From positions 1-64,000 of the forward strand of contig NZ_JNBA01000027.1 of the NCBI RefSeq assembly GCF_000760295.1: a DNA stretch of 64,000 nt, written 5' to 3'. The position numbers and the translations under genes were made by a program. Positions 8,504 through 17,432 of the stretch are shown piece by piece (position 1 is the stretch's first letter; each line of letters opens with the position of its first letter). The notes under the pieces are model-generated. The model was not told the origin of the DNA and made no database searches. It saw nothing but the letters and a program-made list of their open reading frames with translations. The DNA is from Prochlorococcus sp. MIT 0701 (GTDB lineage: Bacteria; Cyanobacteriota; Cyanobacteriia; PCC-6307; Cyanobiaceae).

Positions 8504-10015
8504 ATGGGCAAAGACCACTTCTTCCTCGAATTAGAGCCACCAGAAGAACGCCTACGCCGTGCACCCCATGTTGTGATTATTGGCGGTGGGTTTGCAGGAG
8601 TGCGTGCTTGCAAAGCTCTCGCCAATACAGAGGTGCGCGTCACTCTGATCGACAAAAGAAATTTCAACCTCTTCCAACCCCTCCTCTACCAAGTCGCTAC
8701 AGGCCTTGTCTCCAAAGGAGATGTGGCCACCCCCCTACGCCAATTGGTTGGCAGGCAATTCAATGTGCAAGTTCTGCTCGGTGAAGTCACCCAGCTCAAT
8801 CCGCAAGACAAACAGATCGTTTTCAATAACAAAAGCTTGAGTTACGACTACCTCGTGCTCGCTACCGGCTCTGGCAGCACCTACTTCGGGCATGAGGAAT
8901 GGCGCAGCTTTGCTCCACCGATGAAAATCCTTGAGCACGCCGAAGAAATCCGGCGTCGACTCCTGATGGCGATGGAGCAGGCCGAACAAACACCCGACCC
9001 CAACGCCCGTCAATTCCTACAGAGCGTCGTGATTGTGGGTGCAGGGCCCACTGGCTGCGAGATGGCAGGAGCCGTATCTGAGTTAATGCGCAATGCCATG
9101 CGCCGTGAATTCAAACAACTCAATCCGGACCAAACCAAGATCTACTTGGTTGATCCTGGCGAAAGGGTGCTGCGCGCCATGCCTGAAATGTTGTCGAAAT
9201 CAGCCCGCACGACTCTCGAATCACTCGGTGTAGAAATGATTTTCAAAGGCAGGGTGCAGTCCATGCAACCCGGCGAGGTAATGATTAGCACCCCGAATGG
9301 TGATCAGTATCTTCAGGCCGCAACCGTGATCTGGACAGCTGGCGTGCGTCCTTCGCACCTTGGCCGCAATTTGGCCGACTCGATCGGTTGTGAACTCGAC
9401 AAGGGGGGGCGAATCGTTGTGGAACCAGACTTTTCCGTTGCCGGCCATCCCGAAATCCGAGTCGTTGGAGACCTCTGCTCCTATCGGCACACAACCAATC
9501 AGACACCCCTACCTGGCATGGCCGGCCCAGCTACGCAAGCCGGCGGATTTGTAGGCAAAGACATCGCTGCACTAGTGAGCGGGTCATCCCGGCCAACATT
9601 CAACTGGTTTGATTTCGGCAGCATGGCGGTTCTTGATCGTGTAGCAGCGGTGGCAGATCTGCGTGGCTTCAAATTCTCAGGAGGGATTGGCTGGATGTGC
9701 TGGGCTCTTGCCCACTTGGCCTTCATGCCCAACCCAGAGAACCGCATCACGCTGCTTTTTAAATGGTTAGTAGCCGTGGTGTCTCAACAACGCTCATCGA
9801 TGCTGCTCACGGGAATGCCCAGCCAGCACATCGACATTGATGCCCCAGATGCTCATTTCCCAATGCAGCCTGGTTTAGGCCCCTCAATCGCAGCACCGGA
9901 CGCAGCACTACAAGCCGCCATGAAGTACTACAGCACTCAGATCGCAGGCATAGCTTCTCAGCCAATGGCTGCTAAGGAAGGATCTGGGGAAGAATCAACA
10001 GCTGCCATCAAATAA
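8504..10015 (+). CDS. Type II NAD(P)H dehydrogenase (NDH-2 family)
   Basis: A 503-residue single-subunit flavoprotein that passes electrons from NAD(P)H to quinone without pumping protons. The FAD Rossmann motif is [10 protein letters not shown] (about residues 21-30) and the second, NAD(P)-binding, motif is [34 protein letters not shown]-type quinone-side segments follow ([10 protein letters not shown] here). The C-terminal region contains a partly hydrophobic amphipathic stretch consistent with membrane attachment. Cyanobacteria carry several NDH-2 types and I cannot say which subgroup this is. Its 3' end overlaps pyrB tail to tail by 58 bp. Confidence 0.92.
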   Translation: MGKDHFFLELEPPEERLRRAPHVVIIGGGFAGVRACKALANTEVRVTLIDKRNFNLFQPLLYQVATGLVSKGDVATPLRQLVGRQFNVQVLLGEVTQLNPQDKQIVFNNKSLSYDYLVLATGSGSTYFGHEEWRSFAPPMKILEHAEEIRRRLLMAMEQAEQTPDPNARQFLQSVVIVGAGPTGCEMAGAVSELMRNAMRREFKQLNPDQTKIYLVDPGERVLRAMPEMLSKSARTTLESLGVEMIFKGRVQSMQPGEVMISTPNGDQYLQAATVIWTAGVRPSHLGRNLADSIGCELDKGGRIVVEPDFSVAGHPEIRVVGDLCSYRHTTNQTPLPGMAGPATQAGGFVGKDIAALVSGSSRPTFNWFDFGSMAVLDRVAAVADLRGFKFSGGIGWMCWALAHLAFMPNPENRITLLFKWLVAVVSQQRSSMLLTGMPSQHIDIDAPDAHFPMQPGLGPSIAAPDAALQAAMKYYSTQIAGIASQPMAAKEGSGEESTAAIK

Positions 10016-11004
10016 AGCAAGGCCATACGGATAGGAATGCCATTGCGCACCTGCTCTTCGACAAGGCTGATGGAGTGATCATCCAGTAATGATCCACCCA
10101 ACTCAACCCCTCTGTTCACAGGCCCAGGATGGAGCAGAGGTACAGGCTTCCCGCATAACTTGAGGCGCTCGTGGGTGAGCCCATAATCACGATGAAAGCG
10201 GTTTAGATCAGTAAGCAAATGCTGATGCATCCTTTCCTTCTGCAACCTCAAAGTCATCACCGCATCCGCACCAGGCAAAGCCTCCTCAAGGGTTCGCACC
10301 ACCTCCACACAACCACGATGTTGAACCGGGTCATGGGCCTGACCAGGAGGTGGCGCCTCGACAAAAGCAACAAAATCTTGAGGAACCAGGCTCGGCGGAC
10401 CACACAACACAACATCTGCACCGCAGGCAGTGAGTGCCCAAAGGTTGGAACGCGCCACACGTGAATGGAGAACGTCTCCAACGATCACGATCCGCTTGTC
10501 CTGAAGAGCTTCAGGCAGAGGGTGATCCGGATCAAAATGATGGGCAAGTGTATAGAGATCAAGCAATCCCTGGCTGGGATGGCTATGCAACCCATCGCCA
10601 CCATTGAGCACAGCCGTGCGTTCGCCTGAACGATCTAAAGCACAAGCAAGCTGTTCGGGAACACTGGTCGAGCTATGACGCACCACCAGCACATCAGCGC
10701 CCATGGCTACATAGGTGCGCGCTGTATCAAGCAAAGTCTCTCCCTTACTGAGTGAACTGCTCGCTGGAGTAAAACTCTGCACATCAGCCGAAAGACGCCG
10801 CGCCGCCAACTCAAAGCTGCTTCGGGTGCGAGTACTGGGCTCAAAAAACAACGTTGCCACCAAACGCCCCTGCAACGCCGGCAACTTGCGCGCACCCGTG
10901 ACAGGCATGGAGCGGAAGCGATGCGCTAGCTCCAGAACAGAGCTGTAATCCTCAAGGGAGAAGCTGGCCAGATCAAGGATGTGTCGATGGGACCAACCGC
11001 TCAT
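9958..11004 (-). CDS. pyrB: Aspartate carbamoyltransferase catalytic subunit
   Basis: The 348-residue enzyme condenses carbamoyl phosphate with aspartate in pyrimidine synthesis. The carbamoyl-phosphate loop [24 protein letters not shown] and LHPGPVNRG are all intact. The ATG at 11004 overlaps the mpg stop codon (ATGA arrangement), so it is translationally coupled to mpg upstream. No regulatory-chain gene (pyrI) is near, as expected for cyanobacteria. Confidence 0.97.
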   Translation of the reverse strand: MSGWSHRHILDLASFSLEDYSSVLELAHRFRSMPVTGARKLPALQGRLVATLFFEPSTRTRSSFELAARRLSADVQSFTPASSSLSKGETLLDTARTYVAMGADVLVVRHSSTSVPEQLACALDRSGERTAVLNGGDGLHSHPSQGLLDLYTLAHHFDPDHPLPEALQDKRIVIVGDVLHSRVARSNLWALTACGADVVLCGPPSLVPQDFVAFVEAPPPGQAHDPVQHRGCVEVVRTLEEALPGADAVMTLRLQKERMHQHLLTDLNRFHRDYGLTHERLKLCGKPVPLLHPGPVNRGVELGGSLLDDHSISLVEEQVRNGIPIRMALLYLMAAVDSSPDPSLAAIG

Positions 11005-11669
11005 TGGCCATCATTGGCAACAGGAGCCCAGGCTTGTTGCAAAGGCGGAGTGCGATCTCCCTTGGCACGGCGACTAATGCTGCGACAGTTCTTGAGATAC
11101 CAACGCCAAGGAATGTCTTGTCCTTGAGAGATACCGATCCTGGTTGTGCTCACAATCGTTGGCGTACCGAAATCAGCCGGCCTAGGTGCCAGCCACAGGT
11201 CATTCTCTCCTGTGACGGCTCTTCTGTCATCGGAGCGATCCAAACCAAAACGACGCGCCAATAAAGCGGGACCCGCAGCGACGCGTTCCGGTTCATCCGG
11301 AAGTGCAATCGCCCTCAACAAAACACCATTAGCCCATTCAGAGCGATCCGTAACCACATTCACGCAGTGGTGAATGCCATAACTCACATACACATAGAAC
11401 CGCCCAGGCTCACCAAACAGCGTTTCGTTTTGCGGTGAGCGGCGGCGATAGCCGTGGCAGGCGGGCTCTGCCTGGGAATACGCCTCCGTTTCCACAATCA
11501 CACCCCAGAGCAAGCTTTCATCGGCTTGGCGTTTCACCAAGCGGCAGCCAATCAATTCGGGGCCCACCACCTCTGCAGGGCGGCAGAAGAAGGATTGAGG
11601 CAGAGCTGGGAAATCCTTGGTGATGTGCTGGGTGGCTATGGGGGTGGCTGGAGCAACAACCTTCTTCAC
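11001..11669 (-). CDS. DNA-3-methyladenine glycosylase (AAG/MPG family)
   Basis: A 222-residue base-excision repair glycosylase. Family landmarks are [14 protein letters not shown] near the N-terminus, VIVETEAY with the catalytic glutamate, [15 protein letters not shown], and LLRAIAL. The start is GTG at 11669 (GTG AAG AAG), 59 bp from the divergent prochlorosin-type gene, so the two share an intergenic promoter region. Codons 1-55 and that promoter were duplicated next to the second precursor gene at 12.8 kb. Downstream it is coupled to pyrB. Confidence 0.93.
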   Translation of the reverse strand: MKKVVAPATPIATQHITKDFPALPQSFFCRPAEVVGPELIGCRLVKRQADESLLWGVIVETEAYSQAEPACHGYRRRSPQNETLFGEPGRFYVYVSYGIHHCVNVVTDRSEWANGVLLRAIALPDEPERVAAGPALLARRFGLDRSDDRRAVTGENDLWLAPRPADFGTPTIVSTTRIGISQGQDIPWRWYLKNCRSISRRAKGDRTPPLQQAWAPVANDGQ

Positions 11670-11936
11670 CCAAGTCTGACAACGCTGCTTGGAGGAAGGA
11701 CAATTGAATTATCTACATTCTTTCCCTGATGTCAGAAGAGCAACTCAAAGCATTCCTTGAAAAAGTCAAAGCTGACACCAGCCTTCAGGAGAAGCTGAAA
11801 GCAGCTGCTAATTTTGATGCAGTTCTTGCGATTGCGAAAGAGGCTGGGTTTATTATTTCTGCTGATGAAATTAACCAAGCTCAATCCGAACTTTCAGAAG
11901 AACAACTTTCAGAAGAAGAGCTGGAAGGCGTGGCTG
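11505..11936. repeat. Copy 1 of the duplicated mpg-5'/promoter/procA-leader block
   Basis: The first 55 codons of mpg, the 59-bp divergent intergenic region and the leader half of the precursor gene match the block at 12756-13166. The mpg parts differ at only four of 55 residues. Similarity stops where the precursor leader ends (VAG), so the cores are unrelated. Confidence 0.8.
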
Positions 11937-11986
11937 GGAGCTGGAAGGCGTGGCTGTCTTTCAGACAGAAAATTTGTTTTTATTAA
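11729..11986 (+). CDS. Prochlorosin-type lanthipeptide precursor with Nif11 leader (probably frame-disrupted core)
   Basis: An 85-residue peptide whose first about 69 residues are a Nif11-type leader ([25 protein letters not shown], then ELSEEELEGVAG), as in ProcA substrates of the class II lanthipeptide synthetase ProcM. In this frame only 16 residues follow the leader (SWKAWLSFRQKICFY region), with one cysteine, a poor lanthionine substrate. A 19-bp sequence is tandemly duplicated exactly at the leader/core junction (11918-11936 and 11938-11956). After it, the +1 frame stays open to 12137 and encodes three cysteines. The annotated ORF is therefore probably a mutated form of a longer precursor. 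No lanM gene is in the window, so modification would have to act in trans. Confidence 0.8.
   Translation: MSEEQLKAFLEKVKADTSLQEKLKAAANFDAVLAIAKEAGFIISADEINQAQSELSEEQLSEEELEGVAGSWKAWLSFRQKICFY
11918..11956. repeat. 19-bp tandem duplication at the leader/core junction
   Basis: GAGCTGGAAGGCGTGGCTG occurs at 11918-11936 and again at 11938-11956 with one base between. It covers the ELEGVAG codons at the end of the leader. The period is 20 bp, which is not a multiple of three, so it changes the downstream frame. Confidence 0.9.
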
Positions 11987-12137
11987 TGGAAGCTGCAGAG
12001 ACTCGGTGTGTTATGAGCAAGCTTATTATGAGCAGAGAATGGAGATATGGCGTAGGCGAGGGAGAATAAAGTGGGAGAGTGCAACTGGGGATGGGATTGG
12101 AGAATATAATAAGAAAACGGGGAAGTGGGAGAGTTAG
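11957..12137 (+). pseudogene. Out-of-frame core region of the first precursor
   Basis: In the frame one base ahead of the leader, the DNA after the duplication reads LSDRKFVFINGSCRDSVCY and continues EQAYYEQRMEIWRRRGRIKW to a TAG at 12135-12137. If one 19-bp copy is removed, ELEGVAG joins this frame directly and gives a core of about 58 residues. Its length is close to the 55-residue core of the neighbouring gene. It contains serines, threonines and two cysteines after the junction, plus a third if the repeat-encoded GC is counted. Confidence 0.5.
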
Positions 12138-12174
12138 CGGGTGCAACTGGGAACTTTGGAGGAGCGGGGATCCG

Positions 12175-12197
12175 GTTAGCTAGTTAGCTAGTTAGCT
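12175..12197. repeat. 8-bp tandem repeat GTTAGCTA x 2.9
   Basis: Two full copies and one 7-base partial copy of GTTAGCTA lie between the out-of-frame core and the terminator. No function is evident. Confidence 0.85.
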
Positions 12198-12292
12198 CTT
12201 TCTGGTTATACTTTGTGACAAGAAAAGACAGGACTAACACAATAAGAGAACTGTATGTATAAAAATGATGAAAAGCTTACTCACCCCCATTG

Positions 12293-12316
12293 CCCCTGCA
12301 GTGACAGGGGTTTTTT
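12293..12316 (+). terminator. Rho-independent terminator downstream of the first precursor gene
   Basis: CCCCTG/CAGGGG with a 6-base loop is followed by TTTTTT. It lies about 310 bp past the short ORF stop and about 155 bp past the stop of the +1-frame core, so the transcript would include the longer core. Confidence 0.88.
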
Positions 12317-12359
12317 ATTGCTTTAATTACCCCATACCCACCATCAATCAGCATCCGAT

Positions 12360-12661
12360 ACCTGGCACCACTGACAACAAAATAGTCATAGCTTTCACCC
12401 ATCTAGTCGTCTAATCCATCCACAAAAAATACAAGGCAGAGCAAACAAAGCCTCAGCTTTCTTTAGTCCTACATCTATTCATATCCCCTCAACGCAACTG
12501 CCAAAACCTTCGCTCCCTATCACCATCACGGATGCCATTGGCTCGTCTAAATCTCAGCGCCACCTGATGCCACTCCTCTGGGATTTGATTGAGCCGAACA
12601 TCAAATGCAAATGGGAGTTGCTGTTGCCCTGGTGAGACCCGTTTCTTCTTGCTTCTGTTGC
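12360..12661. repeat. About 300-bp direct repeat, copy A
   Basis: From the shared CCTGGCACCACTGACAACAA motif to GTTTCTTCTTGCTTCTGTT this block matches 13372-13671 with scattered substitutions. It includes the 3' part of a minus-strand reading frame. The two copies flank the second precursor gene as direct repeats. Confidence 0.85.
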
Positions 12662-12755
12662 TCCTGCTGCTCTGAACCAATCGCTTCAGCATCCTTGAGC
12701 CCCAGTGGCACTTGGCTGCTCCTTTGGCGTGATGGCGATACGTCCGAGATAACGC
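12489..12755 (-). pseudogene. C-terminal fragment of an unknown protein family, copy A
   Basis: This stretch supplies residues 56-143 of a chimeric open frame that starts in the truncated mpg copy. Its end reads [20 protein letters not shown], then an arginine-rich finish and a stop at 12489. The same C-terminus appears at 13501-13671 and, more diverged, near 39190-39290. Differences between copies preserve the protein sequence better than chance, so it derives from a real gene family that I do not recognise. Confidence 0.5.
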
Positions 12756-12920
12756 CCAAAGCAGGCTTCCATCCGCTTGGCGTTTCACCAACCGGCAGCC
12801 GATGAGGTCAGGTCCAACAACTTCTGCAGGACGCCAGAAGAAGGATTGAGGTAGTGCTGGGAAATCCTTGACGATGTGCTGAGTGGCTATGGGCGTGGCT
12901 GGAGCGACAACCTTCTTCAC
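12756..12920 (-). pseudogene. Truncated duplicate of mpg (first 55 codons)
   Basis: Codons 1-55 of the glycosylase gene (through [15 protein letters not shown]) are repeated here with four amino-acid changes, then homology ends before the catalytic ETEAY motif, so this copy cannot be an active glycosylase. The frame continues into an unrelated fragment to 12489. It is divergent from the second precursor gene with a 62-bp gap, copying the mpg/precursor arrangement at 11.7 kb. Confidence 0.8.
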
Positions 12921-13166
12921 CGAAGTCTGAACAACGCTGCTTGCACAAGAGACAATGAAATGAACGAAGCCCTTTCGCTCAGATGTCAGAAGAGCAACTC
13001 AAAGCCTTCCTGGAGAAGGTCAAAGGTGACACCAGCCTTCAGGAGAAGCTAAAGGCAGCTGCTGATTCAGACGCAGTTCTAGCGATTGCGAAAGAGGCTG
13101 GCTTTAGCATCTCTGCTGATGACTTTGGGAACGCTCAATCAGAGCTTTCTGAAAAGGAGCTGGAAA
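12756..13166. repeat. Copy 2 of the duplicated mpg-5'/promoter/procA-leader block
   Basis: Matches the block at 11505-11936: truncated mpg start, divergent promoter region and precursor leader. It shows how the precursor was duplicated together with neighbouring DNA rather than alone. Confidence 0.8.
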
Positions 13167-13351
13167 GCGTGGCTGGTTCCGGCGGGCTGGCGAGTGTGCT
13201 AGGTATTTGTACGCGCGGGCGGGTCGGGGTTGGTTGCCAACATAACCTATCTGCATTGGAGAAACGCGCCTTTGGGATGTGCAACGCGCCTTCAACCTAT
13301 AAAACGAGGCCGGGGTGTCCGGGGTATGCCCAACATATGCGGGGTAAGTAA
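12983..13351 (+). CDS. Prochlorosin-type lanthipeptide precursor with long four-cysteine core
   Basis: A 122-residue precursor. Residues 1 to about 66 are the Nif11-type leader ([41 protein letters not shown]). The core of about 55 residues starts near [12 protein letters not shown] and holds four cysteines (ICT, VGCQ, GMC, GCPG) plus six Ser/Thr, enough for several lanthionine rings. It ends basic (QHMRGK). ProcA cores that I know of are usually about 13-32 residues, so this one is long. Cleavage probably follows the VAGSGG region, as double-glycine-type leaders do. A synthetase and exporter must be encoded elsewhere. Confidence 0.85.
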   Translation: MSEEQLKAFLEKVKGDTSLQEKLKAAADSDAVLAIAKEAGFSISADDFGNAQSELSEKELESVAGSGGLASVLGICTRGRVGVGCQHNLSALEKRAFGMCNAPSTYKTRPGCPGYAQHMRGK

Positions 13352-13371
13352 CGCGTCAATCAGCCTTCAAT

Positions 13372-13671
13372 ACCTGGCACCACTGACAACAAAATAGTCA
13401 TAGCTTTCACCCATCCAACCGCCTAATCCATCCACAAAAAATACAAGGCAGAGCAAATAAAGCCTCCGCATTCTTTAGCCTTACATCTACTTATATCTCC
13501 TCAACGCAACTGCCAAATACTTCGCTCCCTATCACCATCACGGATGCCATTTGCCCGTCTAAATCTCACCGCAACCTGATGCCAGTCTTCTGGAATTTGA
13601 TTGAGCCGAACATCAAATGCAAATGGGAGTTGCTGTTGCCCTGGTGAGACCCGTTTCTTCTTGCTTCTGTT
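13372..13671. repeat. About 300-bp direct repeat, copy B
   Basis: Second copy of the 12360-12661 block. It begins 20 bp after the second precursor stop and ends at the 3' end of the DUF481 gene region. Confidence 0.85.
13501..13671 (-). pseudogene. C-terminal fragment of an unknown protein family, copy B
   Basis: The minus strand encodes [19 protein letters not shown] then EDWHQVAVRF and an arginine-rich end, stop at 13501, almost identical to copy A. The open frame extends to 13746, but those extra codons are merely antisense-frame bases of the DUF481 gene. No start codon belongs to the fragment itself, so it is a remnant. Confidence 0.6.
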
Positions 13672-13684
13672 TCTTCTAGAAGAA

Positions 13685-14686
13685 TTAAAACTCTGTGCCG
13701 AGTTTAAAATTAAATGTATTATTAATATCAGGTGAATGAAGAGCACTATAAATTAGTCGAGCCACTAAAGACATATAAAATTTAGAGTTTTTGGAAGGGA
13801 AAAACTTTAGCGTACCACTCAAATCATTTCCTGCCGCCATGCCATTGACGAATGATCCTGTCAACTGATCATTAATTGACAGGCGAAATTGCTCATTCAC
13901 ATCCCATTCTATGGCAGCCCCTATTGTTCCAGATGGAATGATCTCACCGCAATATTTTTCCAATGCAATTCCATCCGAAACGTAATCACCTGTGCTGCAA
14001 CCAGAGCCACCATCAAACCAGATCAGAGAAGGGCCTAAAGAGACTCTCAGAGATAATTTCTTATTATCTAAAACCTTATAGCCAACACCAACTGAAAAAA
14101 CATTCGTGTTAACGCCAACATCATTGAGAGCATTGTAAGTGTAATCTGTGGAGGCATATGTACTCCATTTGGGAGAAGGTAAAGTTCTGTCATAGCGAAT
14201 AGAGAATGCGCCTTGATTCGTATCAATCGTTGACACACTTTCAGTATCTACACTCTTATCAAAGTCAAAGCTCGCTGAAGCATTCAACTCATGATCCGTT
14301 CCCTTGAAACGAGTGGACGCCGAAAGAGAATAGCCAAATGACAAATCATCTCCCGTATTCGATCCATCAATGCCAACATCAACCGAGCTGAGCCATCGCG
14401 ATGGAGTGGGCTCTGGTTTAATGAAAGAGGTATCAATCTCAATGCGACCAAAATAAGGACTAAGAAGGACTTTCACCTTATTGCTACTTTCTTCTGGCAA
14501 GTACTCGCCACTGACCACATCTCCGTTAATCAGTTTAAATGTAAGATTTTCAGCTCGTGCATATTGAGGCACAATCATTGCACCAATGGCAGCAAAAGCA
14601 TAAACCCTCTTAGCCAGCAAGGATGAAAGATAGGTCAAAGACAGGTCAAGAACACGGTCAATACTATAAACGAAAACACCTCTCAT
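13685..14686 (-). CDS. DUF481-type outer-membrane protein
   Basis: A 333-residue secreted protein. A signal sequence ends near MIVPQYARA|ENLTF. A short domain about LINGDVVSGEYLPEE precedes repeated amphipathic strands (GYSLSASTRFKGTDHELNASASFDF, GVGYKVLDNKKLSLRVSLGP) and it ends in a beta-strand with terminal Phe (FNFKLGTEF), typical of beta-barrels. This pattern fits the DUF481/YdiY family, where some members are salt-induced. The gene is isolated between the repeat region and a non-coding stretch and is AT-richer than its core neighbours. Confidence 0.8.
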   Translation of the reverse strand: MRGVFVYSIDRVLDLSLTYLSSLLAKRVYAFAAIGAMIVPQYARAENLTFKLINGDVVSGEYLPEESSNKVKVLLSPYFGRIEIDTSFIKPEPTPSRWLSSVDVGIDGSNTGDDLSFGYSLSASTRFKGTDHELNASASFDFDKSVDTESVSTIDTNQGAFSIRYDRTLPSPKWSTYASTDYTYNALNDVGVNTNVFSVGVGYKVLDNKKLSLRVSLGPSLIWFDGGSGCSTGDYVSDGIALEKYCGEIIPSGTIGAAIEWDVNEQFRLSINDQLTGSFVNGMAAGNDLSGTLKFFPSKNSKFYMSLVARLIYSALHSPDINNTFNFKLGTEF

Positions 14687-15269
14687 GTAAGCCTTCTAAG
14701 CTCAGAGACTAGCCCTTATATAATAAATTCACATGTTCACTATCAGCTCAAAATCTGAGTTCACTGCTGCAGAGATCTGAATTAGATTCAAAAGAATTGT
14801 CCTTAAATATTCAACTAAAACCACAAGCAACAGGCCCCAGCATGGCAAATAAGCCTGGAACGAACCATTCCAATCAAGAACTCATGCATCACCATTGCAA
14901 GAGAAAACCCCATCATAAAAGTGAACCAATTAAGGCAAACGCTCTATAGCCATCAACTGCCGACAGAGTCCATGACTTCACAATCTGCGAGGAGAGCTCT
15001 TATTCCCTCTCTTACCGTTGATTAATATCGCCAACACCTTCATCCAAAGATTGGATCTCTGATCGATCCGCTTCCTTGAACAACTGAGCCGAAATTTTTA
15101 CGCCCTACAGGCAGCTTGAAAAGCATCAGGAACTAAAGCGTCCTCTGATTTAGCTACACATTTCTTTCGTGGCCGCCATGCTGTTGTTCAGAACCCAAGG
15201 TTGCGACAACAAGACCATTGGTTCAACAGCAGCACCTAATAATCCCTCGTCAAAGCATCCCTCCCCATC
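14687..15269. other. Non-coding stretch of about 580 bp
   Basis: I find no convincing coding frame. It should hold the divergent promoters of the DUF481 gene and of the 15270 gene. At 15179-15231 an 8-bp inverted repeat TGCTGTTG/CAACAGCA with an inner AACC/GGTT pairing could form a stem-loop about 40 bp upstream of the next gene. Confidence 0.5.
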
Positions 15270-16058
15270 ATGTCCTTCACCCTGCCCGGCGCCGTCAGCA
15301 GCGTCGACTCCATTCGCCTAGCCCTGCGTAGCTGGCCAGAAGTGGACGACTATCTGAACCATTGCCAGGGCGTGATCCTGCCAATTGGATCCACCGAACA
15401 ACATGGACCCACTGGCGCGATTGGCACCGATGCACTCACGGCTGAAGCAGTAGCTCTTGAAGTCGGCCGTCGCACAGGGGTGCTTGTCACACCGACCCAA
15501 GCCTTCGGGATGGCTGAACACCATCTCGGTTTCGCCGGAACGATGAGCTTAAAACCCGCCACTCTGCTCGCATTGATCCACGATCTCGTGATATCCCTTG
15601 CCAACCATGGCTTCGAGCGGATCTTTGTGATCAACGGGCATGGCGGCAATATCGCCACCACTAAGGCCGCCTTTGCCCAGGCCTACAGCAGCGCAATCAG
15701 CAACGACCTTCCCGTGGCATCCAAACTGCGATGCAAACTGGCCAACTGGTTTATGGCGGGCTCTGTCTTTCGCGCAGCCAGAGAGTTATATGGCGATCAA
15801 GAAGGCCAGCACGCCACTCCCAGCGAAATTGCTCTCACCTTGCACATAGAACCCAGTCTGCTCAGCAAACAACGGCCTCTACCGGAGCCAGCCCCTGCAG
15901 GACCAATCCACGGCCCGGAGGATTTCCGCCGACGGCATCCGGATGGCCGCATGGGCTCAAACCCCTACCTCGCTAAGCCAGAGCATGGTGCCTCATTGCT
16001 AGAGACAGCGGCTACCGCGTTGAGCGAAGATCTAACAAGCTTCCTTACCGCAGCATGA
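15270..16058 (+). CDS. Creatininase family amidohydrolase
   Basis: A 262-residue metal-dependent amidohydrolase. Characteristic motifs are [12 protein letters not shown] (metal-binding E and H), [25 protein letters not shown], and [11 protein letters not shown]. Known members act on creatinine, formamidopyrimidines or mycofactocin precursors; the substrate here cannot be told from the sequence. The stop codon overlaps the gatC start by 4 bp, so it is coupled to gatC. Confidence 0.9.
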   Translation: MSFTLPGAVSSVDSIRLALRSWPEVDDYLNHCQGVILPIGSTEQHGPTGAIGTDALTAEAVALEVGRRTGVLVTPTQAFGMAEHHLGFAGTMSLKPATLLALIHDLVISLANHGFERIFVINGHGGNIATTKAAFAQAYSSAISNDLPVASKLRCKLANWFMAGSVFRAARELYGDQEGQHATPSEIALTLHIEPSLLSKQRPLPEPAPAGPIHGPEDFRRRHPDGRMGSNPYLAKPEHGASLLETAATALSEDLTSFLTAA

Positions 16059-16348
16059 GCAAGATCACCGCCAAAGACGTACGCAAAGTGGCCCAGCTAG
16101 CTCGCCTAGACCTGCCAGATGATCAGATCGCGACCTATACAGAGCAGCTAGAGAAAATCCTTGCTTACGTGGCCCAGCTTGAAGAAATTGACACCGCGAA
16201 CGTAAAGCCCACCACTCGAGCAGTAGAAGTGGTGAATGTGACGCGTACTGACGAGGTGTCTGCGACTCCAGTACGCGAAGAACTGCTAGATCTTGCCCCT
16301 CAACGCGAAGGCGACTTCTTCAGAGTGCCAAAGATTTTGGCCGAATAA
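16055..16348 (+). CDS. gatC: Asp-tRNA(Asn)/Glu-tRNA(Gln) amidotransferase subunit GatC
   Basis: A 97-residue small subunit of the GatCAB complex that converts Glu-tRNA(Gln) to Gln-tRNA(Gln). The family pattern [20 protein letters not shown], then [16 protein letters not shown] and the C-terminal [12 protein letters not shown], is complete. It overlaps the upstream gene by 4 bp (ATGA). Its stop directly abuts the end of convergent crtR. Confidence 0.96.
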   Translation: MSKITAKDVRKVAQLARLDLPDDQIATYTEQLEKILAYVAQLEEIDTANVKPTTRAVEVVNVTRTDEVSATPVREELLDLAPQREGDFFRVPKILAE

Positions 16349-17386
16349 TCAACGCTTCTTGGGTTCTGGCAAGACAGCAGTGCGATGCAACAAAGCAATC
16401 CAGCGTCGCCGCCAGCGGCGGCTGGGTATCAATTTGGCTAGTGGACGCATCTTGCTACGACGTGCTGTGTGGCTACGGACGCCCAAAACGATGTCATAGA
16501 GAAAATTAAACCCATCGGCTCTACTTTCAAAAAATCCGAGTCGCTGAGGTGATCCCCTGGCATCCAATAGAGGTTTTGTTGCTTCGTAGGCCGGCTTATA
16601 CTCAAACCAGGGAATAGACGGCCATAAATGATGAACAAGATGATAATTCTGACCCATAATTAACCAATTCATCATCCTGCTTGGATATACTCTGGCGTTA
16701 TGCCAACGGTCCCGTGCAGTAAAGGGACGATGGGGCAAATAGTCAAAGAAAAGGCCCAGGGTGACCCCAACCATTAAGGCAGGGCCAAACCAACAATTAT
16801 AAACAAAATTCATGAAGTCAAAATGAAGACCAGCAATCACAATTGAAACAAAAAAACCTCGCTCAAGTCCCCACTGCATCAGCTCAAAGCGACGCCATAA
16901 ACGTCGTTGAAAAAAGAAATATTCATGATAGAAAAACCGCGGCGCAATCAACCAAAGCGGGCCAAAAGTGCTAACAATGTGATCCGGATCATTGTTGGGA
17001 TCATTCACATGTGAGTGATGCTGAAGGTGCACTCTTGTGAACACAGGAAAACTAAAGCCCAGTAAAATTGCTGAACCATGACCCATGGCCTGATTAATCC
17101 AAGGATTCGGATGAGCCGCCTTATGACAAGCGTCATGAATCACCGTGCCTTCCATATGCAAGGCGAAGAACGCCAACGCCACCAGAACTTGTAAAGGCCA
17201 ATCACCAAAACACCACTGCCAAATCGTTAGAGCCGCCAAGCCATAACCGCCCAGGAACAATCCCACCGTGGGATTCCAAGGGGAAGGCGGATCGAGGTAC
17301 TCCTTCGGCACCGTTAGCTGTTGAGAAGCCGACTTGGAGCTGGCTTCAGCCTCAACAGGATCCGGGTTGGAGAGTACCTGAGTCAT
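16349..17386 (-). CDS. crtR: Beta-carotene hydroxylase
   Basis: A 345-residue membrane di-iron hydroxylase of the fatty-acid-desaturase-like CrtR type, converting beta-carotene to zeaxanthin. The histidine boxes HDACHKAAH, HLQHHSHVN and HLVHHLWPSIPW-type are intact, with hydrophobic helices between them. Zeaxanthin is a major pigment of marine picocyanobacteria. The C-terminus beyond about residue 300 is basic (SRRWRRRW). It converges on gatC with no gap. Confidence 0.93.
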   Translation of the reverse strand: MTQVLSNPDPVEAEASSKSASQQLTVPKEYLDPPSPWNPTVGLFLGGYGLAALTIWQWCFGDWPLQVLVALAFFALHMEGTVIHDACHKAAHPNPWINQAMGHGSAILLGFSFPVFTRVHLQHHSHVNDPNNDPDHIVSTFGPLWLIAPRFFYHEYFFFQRRLWRRFELMQWGLERGFFVSIVIAGLHFDFMNFVYNCWFGPALMVGVTLGLFFDYLPHRPFTARDRWHNARVYPSRMMNWLIMGQNYHLVHHLWPSIPWFEYKPAYEATKPLLDARGSPQRLGFFESRADGFNFLYDIVLGVRSHTARRSKMRPLAKLIPSRRWRRRWIALLHRTAVLPEPKKR

Positions 17387-17432
17387 GAAATGGAAACATA
17401 CCCCCTGATCAAACCAAGGGCTTTAAAAAGGA

